From Methanobacteriota archaeon (GTDB lineage: Archaea; Altiarchaeota; Altiarchaeia; IMC4; QMZM01), in NCBI GenBank assembly GCA_903930485.1, contig CAIYYO010000119.1:1-7252 (forward strand): DNA of 7,252 nt, in the 5' to 3' direction. The notes below the pieces were generated by a model. That model saw nothing but the letters and a program-made list of their open reading frames with translations, searched no databases and was not told the origin of the DNA. Shown here one piece after another: positions 6,301 to 7,252 of this stretch (within the stretch, counting starts at the first letter, position 1; each line of letters opens with the position of its first letter). The position numbers and the translations under genes are program-made.

Positions 6301-7252
6301 AACGAGGGCATGCGCTTCAGCAGCCTCGGCCATGCGGTCGCGGTACATATCGTAGACTCGCGGGTCAGCAAGCAGGACGTTGATTTTGGAACGCGCGACG
6401 AGTTCCGCCAGGCGATTGGAGAACTGGAGACCAGTTCGGGTTCGATGTCCATCACCATGGCGCAGTACGTGAACTACGCCAGGGAAGTGCGCGGCGCGAG
6501 ATTCACGCTCCTTTCCGGCACCCTTGAGGGAGTGAAGAGGTCTCTTGAACTCTATTACGGATTAAAGGTCGACCTCGGCAAAACCTCGGGGATCGACAAA
6601 TATGTCAAGGCTGGCGGCCCGGCAGAGCTGAGAGCCGAACAGATAACCGTTGCAAAGAGCTTCGACGAGACCCTTAGGCTGCCCAAGGAGGTCAAAGACT
6701 TCGCAGGAAAAGGCGCAGTCATCGTGGTCGAAGACGAGAGGCTTAACGAGAGCCCGATAATAGGCCACCTGAAGGATGTAGTGAACAGCGATCCGCGCCT
6801 TGCGGGCAAGATGGTCGTCATAGAGAACATCGGGCGGCGCGGTTTCGAGCTTGTGAACGGCAAGGGCGGCGAGGGAGAAAAGACTTTTTGGTCATACAAA
6901 GAGATAGACGAACTCAGCAGATACATGCACGAGAACGAGACCTTCTTCTTCGGGACCAGGAAGTCGGCGACGGGCCTGGACCAGAAGGTCGGAAGCAATT
7001 ACGAATATTGGGCGATAACCAGCGACCACAGCCCGCTTGAAAGGGTCGTTCAGCTGCTTGGAAGAGACCGCGGGGTCTGGGACTGGGCGACCAACAAGTA
7101 TACCGGCGGATTCCACGAGAGAAGGGTCTGGTACCTCAGCGACAAAGGCCTGACCAAGGGATGCGAGGTCAAGGAATTCTTCGACAACGCCTCGAAGAAC
7201 CAGAAAGTGCTTGAAAAGGAAAGGATACTCGACGGCGCCCTGGACTCGCTGA
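301..7252 (+). CDS. Giant membrane-anchored helical-repeat protein with SecA-like ATPase, 3' partial
   Basis: An uninterrupted frame of 2317 codons that leaves the window still open. ATG 301 is the first possible start, because an in-frame TAG lies at 271-273 and no ATG, GTG or TTG falls between. The start is supported by the membrane helix that follows (MEELIITKW then about 18 hydrophobic residues). Order of parts: two N-terminal hydrophobic helices, Pro-punctuated amphipathic repeats, a Trp-rich unknown region, a Gly linker, a long alpha-helical repeat array (about 740-1510), and a SecA-like DEAD motor (about 1681-2290). Bacterial SecA is about 800-900 residues and lacks the N-terminal ~1680 residues seen here. 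The product has only six cysteines (668, 794, 1584, 1722, 1874, 2288). With the N terminus inside, the loop between the helices would be outside and the rest, including the ATPase, in the cytosol. Substrate and role are unknown. Motif order and spacing make the SecA relationship fairly secure; no gene name is justified. Confidence 0.95.
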   Translation, partial: MEELIITKWTSLILIVLVSGLMMSFVSHFNGILDRDQAQHTARNSMIHDQLANSMPNTPAQIDPPALPDGYPVEAAPGKGTKTAEIPWWNRPIPWGDNFWVKVVAGYGDGDVTVWMVALNLALLILSLGAVGVLAKLGLIGARLAMLASKFPTLAKAAEAAFQLIKWLPEQLPQIVKLLNYLKEIIPSIRELPQVERLLGLIKGIKPALLEEFPEITKTFEWLKAVKFGSGVVKAEALSIYTTGRNEVLGSFRGIKPVGWKAYFEFLGETTPWGIVNGIWDHAVKLAFNWGGVDSVIGLKNGLEKLLFERGAVLGWLKGAFSLESMRVGISGLTEKFLTSAEKSIDVIVLKDIKALSLEETAAMSRRYFESFYEPTLIAEKFSSMAVNAHKFSVFLMPTEILGLNAQALEYDAMEILNGRFNNLRGINLYTSEWGGMYWDLYKSGFKMFLELGPLMETGVGISALQRIPLLNRMTLFEEMFPWLKGSFMGSDVLGALREEGSIWYLLWPTKSAIWSYPVNFLDGLSGGRLKPFGLEGVLAGLGGGGGEGEFGYDMVRQMELTRKRELVLDDLSRALIFGDENSWTMSGKVIDPEKSLLFKNISGMFDLKQRFNALKFDPKIASALESVMEWKMGERSWNPSGEEYVRAESLIKYAMETYSMSADEVVCAVTEVSATQMLAQAGQVNLRTAFSDYNLPDKMGGLYHPEALEGLDVKGIAGIKSPALSGEQLLSLRAMSEMTELGRLKTAVGGAEFSKFMEEHPSYSPTEHDSVAVGNLVKSLGAETAGRLLESLCPVEGFNPAKYDLIGRLTEASSKGVGAPADYLSKGLLEGMDAASVANRVSINDKLSFMRDNTFTLTKENLPGIVQLMKQSVDSGVILRKGVDEIALRDSSAKAVAEFLKTAGDYKVDGVNAPKIIELIRQTDAKYAGEFVKSFTGAELTDKNIGFAIASMREVGGKNMGEFLSTIRQGDPSLTAFKGVDAGKDIIIKPETLVRLINEYGGTDAATFINNIGAGNVEHILSGLDPSRSRVESIAKLSDYGKAAGQEGVARLLKEFGPGDAVKIMLSDRSAKTISVAGMDRFKDFSTKIGVDNALRAMDSRSDLGQILKTRGVDAAVREFRTPIDLRTSKIQIATEYRPLMTELTGKIGLDAASRFVAKGGRDAFHIYRDNPVETVKLIDSVGSDVAGYAAKAIGTDLVANHEIYNPILSRMSADLTPKGAAEFLKIGGKGAMDAYLSDAKGSSIIRSMVEERVAGIIRIDPIKLDLVANVAKVVGGELTLKPEYAPMLDRMNHDLSGSAAKFVEAGGRDALRAYNHDPLAVSDMVKAIGPEASARIAADAGYDRITPELSTRVTELAARLSPEKASAFLVGGGMDALLAFHPSPRVPEMIDRVGADNAGQLMQAFGRIEHGLGPDPKPAYDRIAESGKDIGKTSVGKLIKELGAEDALKIMLSDRGANAVKVAGVERVADYTRKMGLDNALHSIDSKGADIGKYIKAHGVDAAVKEFSIARVDGTGHAAVIPQFGKYLSEFDPSAGVTHVEITRAINFIQADGAVRRIMIFGEHGSHMESALAGIRDTTRACVELELSKSGVKLTDAEKPGGIEHITQARLEDEIVRVLKDSYISINLDQAGKLRKEYTIVPKGRLKGQEFEAKIRSALAEDLNNVMRTFESTLSDPAALKEFLLRANQPDAIMKLLTNPDTAFNLGTGIGKTKALIPLCDIITHIFYPSRERSIVQFSDGSKVEQALENKAIYEKFGIKFEYLRSLEGDPVELGARLKNADVIYIPRDVGPFAREFASQKSFPQHVRDAYARIDEVLTRNTDWRIDEAHEWLNKVSYTVSVGEDGKAVAKLDTTAPEKAVSVGYLVDRVLCQFKAEAGIEAKMSDELSNLIVTKDADGRKMKPGYAQEVLDYIVKTLDVKGFTYVQDTGYFKDEADYNSFMQSVKQDGLFNKSGNLDINRLEDALNSRAWVLAGMSQGVDYGKIDGKGVRPGLGGEPNEGMRFSSLGHAVAVHIVDSRVSKQDVDFGTRDEFRQAIGELETSSGSMSITMAQYVNYAREVRGARFTLLSGTLEGVKRSLELYYGLKVDLGKTSGIDKYVKAGGPAELRAEQITVAKSFDETLRLPKEVKDFAGKGAVIVVEDERLNESPIIGHLKDVVNSDPRLAGKMVVIENIGRRGFELVNGKGGEGEKTFWSYKEIDELSRYMHENETFFFGTRKSATGLDQKVGSNYEYWAITSDHSPLERVVQLLGRDRGVWDWATNKYTGGFHERRVWYLSDKGLTKGCEVKEFFDNASKNQKVLEKERILDGALDSL
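325..381 (+). other. Transmembrane helix 1 / signal anchor (aa 9-27)
   Basis: Residues 9-27 (WTSLILIVLVSGLMMSFVS) form an uncharged hydrophobic run directly after an eight-residue N terminus ending in Lys8. It could be a signal anchor. The small residues near its end would also allow a signal peptide, but the following HFNGILDRD has no clear cleavage motif or lipobox Cys, so an uncleaved anchor is preferred. Confidence 0.75.
634..705 (+). other. Transmembrane helix 2 (aa 112-135)
   Basis: Residues 112-135 (starting VTVWMVALNLALLILSLG) form a second hydrophobic run of about 24 residues, preceded by the acidic turn GDGD and followed by Lys136 and Arg143. The basic flank on the C-terminal side suggests that the protein re-enters the cytosol here. 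Together with helix 1 it makes a hairpin whose loop (28-111) is polar, Pro-rich around 58-80 and Trp-rich around 88-100 (W88, W89, W95, W100), and probably lies outside the membrane. Confidence 0.7.
751..978 (+). repeat. Four Pro-punctuated amphipathic repeats of 20-21 aa (aa 151-226)
   Basis: Four tandem units start at F151, L172, L192 and F213: FPTLAKAAEAAFQLIKW, LPQIVKLLNYLKEIIPS, LPQVERLLGLIKGIKPA and FPEITKTFEWLKAVK. The shared pattern is [LF]-P-x-[LIV]-x-[KR] followed by alternating hydrophobic and basic residues. The Pro at the start of each unit would kink consecutive amphipathic helices. This recalls Pro-punctuated lipid-binding helices of the apolipoprotein type, but no homology is claimed. 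The position directly after transmembrane helix 2 suits a segment lying on the inner membrane face. Confidence 0.7.
979..1920 (+). other. Trp/aromatic-rich region of unknown fold (aa 227-540)
   Basis: I recognise no family here. The region is rich in aromatic residues, with Trp at 260, 273, 280, 290, 316, 434, 439, 483, 504, 508 and 515, and has many short hydrophobic stretches mixed with Gly. No stretch is long and clean enough to call a transmembrane helix; the best partial candidate is around 501-525 (GSIWYLLWPTKSAIW). Contact with membrane lipid or a large buried core would both explain the composition. It ends at a glycine-rich linker. Confidence 0.55.
1921..1950 (+). other. Glycine-rich linker (aa 541-550, five Gly in a row)
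   Basis: Residues 541-550 read GLGGGGGEGE. The five consecutive glycines use mixed codons (GGC, GGA, GGC, GGG, GGA), so this is not a simple nucleotide repeat. It probably separates the N-terminal membrane-associated part from the helical region that follows. Confidence 0.7.
2518..3444 (+). repeat. Degenerate alpha-helical repeats, first part (aa 740-1048)
   Basis: This stretch is predicted to be nearly all helix and recurs in a loose pattern: a hydrophobic helix, a short turn with Gly or Asp, then a helix containing E-F or A-x-F. Examples are LVKSLGAETAGRLLESL (777-793), IIELIRQTDAKYAGEFVKSF (917-936), AIASMREVGGKNMGEFLSTI (949-968) and LVRLINEYGGTDAATFINNI (995-1014). The last three line up at a spacing of roughly 32-46 residues. 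It has no Trp. Such arrays usually form solenoid scaffolds or protein-binding surfaces. The repeat is divergent and I cannot match it to a named family. Confidence 0.55.
3445..3663 (+). repeat. Module X copy 1 (aa 1049-1121)
   Basis: First copy of a module of about 73 residues that recurs 387 residues later. Hand alignment of the two copies gives about 39 identical positions of 73 with one single-residue gap. Invariant blocks include KIMLSDR (1064-1070), VAG (1077-1079), DNAL (1093-1096) and GVDAAV (1113-1118), then E-F. It directly precedes the four-copy GG-DA repeat. Confidence 0.85.
3712..4551 (+). repeat. Four-copy GG-DA helical repeat, 66-79 aa per unit (aa 1138-1417)
   Basis: Four successive units carry the core F-[VL]-x-x-G-G-x-[DG]-A-x-x-x-[YF]: RFVAKGGRDAFHIY (F1157), EFLKIGGKGAMDAY (F1225), KFVEAGGRDALRAY (F1304) and AFLVGGGMDALLAF (F1370). 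Spacings are 68, 79 and 66 residues. The first three units open with Y-x-P-[ILM] (1138, 1206, 1286), and unit heads share M-x-x-[DK]-[LI]-type helices. A second helix pair follows in each, with V-x-x-[MI]-[VI]-x-x-[IV]-G. No catalytic residues are evident. The expected structure is a helical solenoid segment. Confidence 0.8.
4606..4827 (+). repeat. Module X copy 2 (aa 1436-1509)
   Basis: Second copy of the module first seen at 1049-1121. It shares KIMLSDR (1451-1457), VAG (1464-1466), DNAL (1480-1483) and GVDAAV (1501-1506). The nucleotide sequences also remain alike in these blocks, although many third positions differ, so the duplication is not recent. It marks the end of the repeat array. 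Confidence 0.85.
4828..5340 (+). other. Unassigned linker between repeats and motor (aa 1510-1680)
   Basis: This segment leaves the repeat pattern. It has strand-like runs such as RRIMIFGEHGSH (1558-1569) and VELELSKSGVKL (1585-1596), then charged helices from about 1608 (ARLEDEIVRVLKDSY). The last part (about 1640-1680) probably belongs to the front of the ATPase domain, since SecA also has helices before its P-loop. I do not recognise the 1510-1600 part. Confidence 0.5.
5425..5445 (+). other. P-loop / Walker A GTGIGKT (aa 1709-1715)
   Basis: The sequence LGTGIGKT fits the superfamily 2 motif I pattern x-x-T-G-x-G-K-T; SecA has RTGEGKT here. Lys1714 and Thr1715 would bind ATP phosphates and magnesium. 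It lies 23 residues after the putative Q-motif glutamine Q1691. Confidence 0.85.
5749..5796 (+). other. Acidic motifs DEVL and DEAH (aa 1817-1820 and 1829-1832)
   Basis: Two D-E pairs lie 12 residues apart. In E. coli SecA the Walker B pair is the first of two (D-E-V-D, then I-D-E-A-R eight residues later), about 101 residues after the P-loop Lys. Here D1817 lies 103 residues after K1714 and D1829 lies 115 after it. By position, D1817/E1818 are the better Walker B candidates, and the conspicuous DEAH is the counterpart of the second SecA motif. Confidence 0.65.
5803..6315 (+). other. Insertion at the SecA cross-linking-domain position (aa 1835-2005)
   Basis: About 170 residues separate the IDEAH motif from the block that resembles SecA DGLHQAVEAKEG. 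SecA has its preprotein cross-linking domain (about 150 residues) inserted at this point, where it clamps the translocating polypeptide. The inserted sequence here (for example VLDYIVKTLDVKGFTYV, 1916-1932, and the Gly-rich GKIDGKGVRPGLGGEP, 1985-2000) has no obvious similarity to the SecA domain, but SecA sequences also vary most here. Confidence 0.6.
7051..7071 (+). other. Motif VI QLLGRDR (aa 2251-2257)
   Basis: Q2251, G2254 and R2255 match the Q-x-x-G-R core of superfamily 2 motif VI. SecA has QLRGRSGRQGD, with the second Arg three residues after the first; here R2257 is only two after R2255, so the arginine-finger geometry differs by one residue. The context, LERVVQLLGRDRG, otherwise fits the SecA block. 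Confidence 0.7.

Larger units (their letters stand above)
5341..7252 (+). other. SecA-like DEAD motor domain (aa 1681-2317, continues beyond window)
   Basis: Motifs occur in SecA order. A Q-motif-like R1688-x-x-Q1691 comes first. Motif I is LGTGIGKT (1708-1715). A motif Ia region, SIVQFSDGSKVEQAL then IYEKFGIKF (1736-1763), parallels the SecA block VTVNDYLA...LYEFLGL. NADVIYI (1782-1788) matches the SecA ADITYGT position. Acidic motifs IDEV (1816-1819) and IDEAH (1828-1832) match the SecA pair VDEV...IDEA. After an insertion of about 170 residues, FSSLGHAVAVH (2006-2016) parallels SecA DGLHQAVEAKEG, and ITMAQYVNYAREVRGARF then LLSGT (2051-2074) parallels ITFQNYFRLY...GMTGT. The second motor domain has GAVIVV (2138-2143), motif V ending ATGLD (2223-2227) and motif VI QLLGRDRG (2251-2258). 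SecA normally works at the Sec translocon; a Sec role here is not shown. The region after motif VI is cut by the window end. Confidence 0.8.

Noticed and set aside
6555..6998. Long antisense open frame opposite the motor domain; similar ones at 3420-3833, 4251-4679, 4716-5165 and 270-797
   Set aside because: All lie opposite the well-supported giant gene, have compositions expected of shadow frames (Ser/Pro-rich or Arg-rich), and show no recognisable domain.
133..7185. About 13 GAATTC sites in 7.25 kb, against roughly two expected by chance
   Set aside because: Most encode the dipeptide Glu-Phe, which recurs in the helical repeats and the motor. Codon and repeat structure explain the excess, so no special DNA signal is needed.
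7250..7252. TGA at the very end of the window, a possible stop for the giant gene
   Set aside because: The giant frame reads TCG CTG A here, so this TGA is out of frame and the gene remains open.
1..7252. tRNA, rRNA, CRISPR arrays, insertion sequences and terminal inverted repeats
   Set aside because: Almost the whole window is coding and I saw none of these; the repeats found are protein-level and divergent at the DNA level.

Overview
The window holds two divergently arranged genes and almost no non-coding DNA. A small minus-strand gene (13-252) encodes a 79-residue coiled-coil protein. After a 48-base gap, a single plus-strand reading frame opens at 301 and runs, without a stop, to the last base of the window (2317 codons, 3' end not reached). 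I translated this frame line by line and found no stop or frameshift. Both starts are fixed by in-frame stops just upstream (TAG at 271-273 for the plus gene; TAG read on the minus strand at 259-261 for the minus gene).

The host is uncertain. Neither start has a Shine-Dalgarno sequence, the gap contains an A/T box resembling an archaeal TATA element, and codon use is rich in AGG (Arg) and ATA (Ile) at mid-range GC. This leans towards an archaeon with leaderless transcripts, possibly a DPANN-type lineage. A bacterium of a group known for giant genes, such as Omnitrophota, is the main alternative.

Layout of the giant protein (residues of the predicted product): 1-8 cytosolic-type start; 9-27 first hydrophobic helix; 28-111 polar, Pro- and Trp-containing loop; 112-135 second hydrophobic helix; 151-226 four Pro-punctuated amphipathic repeats of 20-21 residues; 227-540 Trp-rich region of unknown fold; 543-547 five glycines; about 740-1510 a long stretch of degenerate alpha-helical repeats, including a four-copy unit of 66-79 residues bracketed by two copies of a 73/74-residue module; about 1510-1680 unassigned linker; 1681 to the end a SecA-like DEAD motor. 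The motor has a P-loop, a SecA-style double acidic motif, a ~170-residue insertion where SecA carries its preprotein cross-linking domain, the SecA-type motif III block, and motifs V and VI.

The best reading is a membrane-anchored giant protein in which a long helical-repeat scaffold is fused to a SecA-like ATPase, probably facing the cytosol. It may move or remodel a polypeptide or other polymer, but substrate and function cannot be read from the sequence. The adjacent coiled-coil protein shares the promoter gap and could be a partner, though that rests on position alone.
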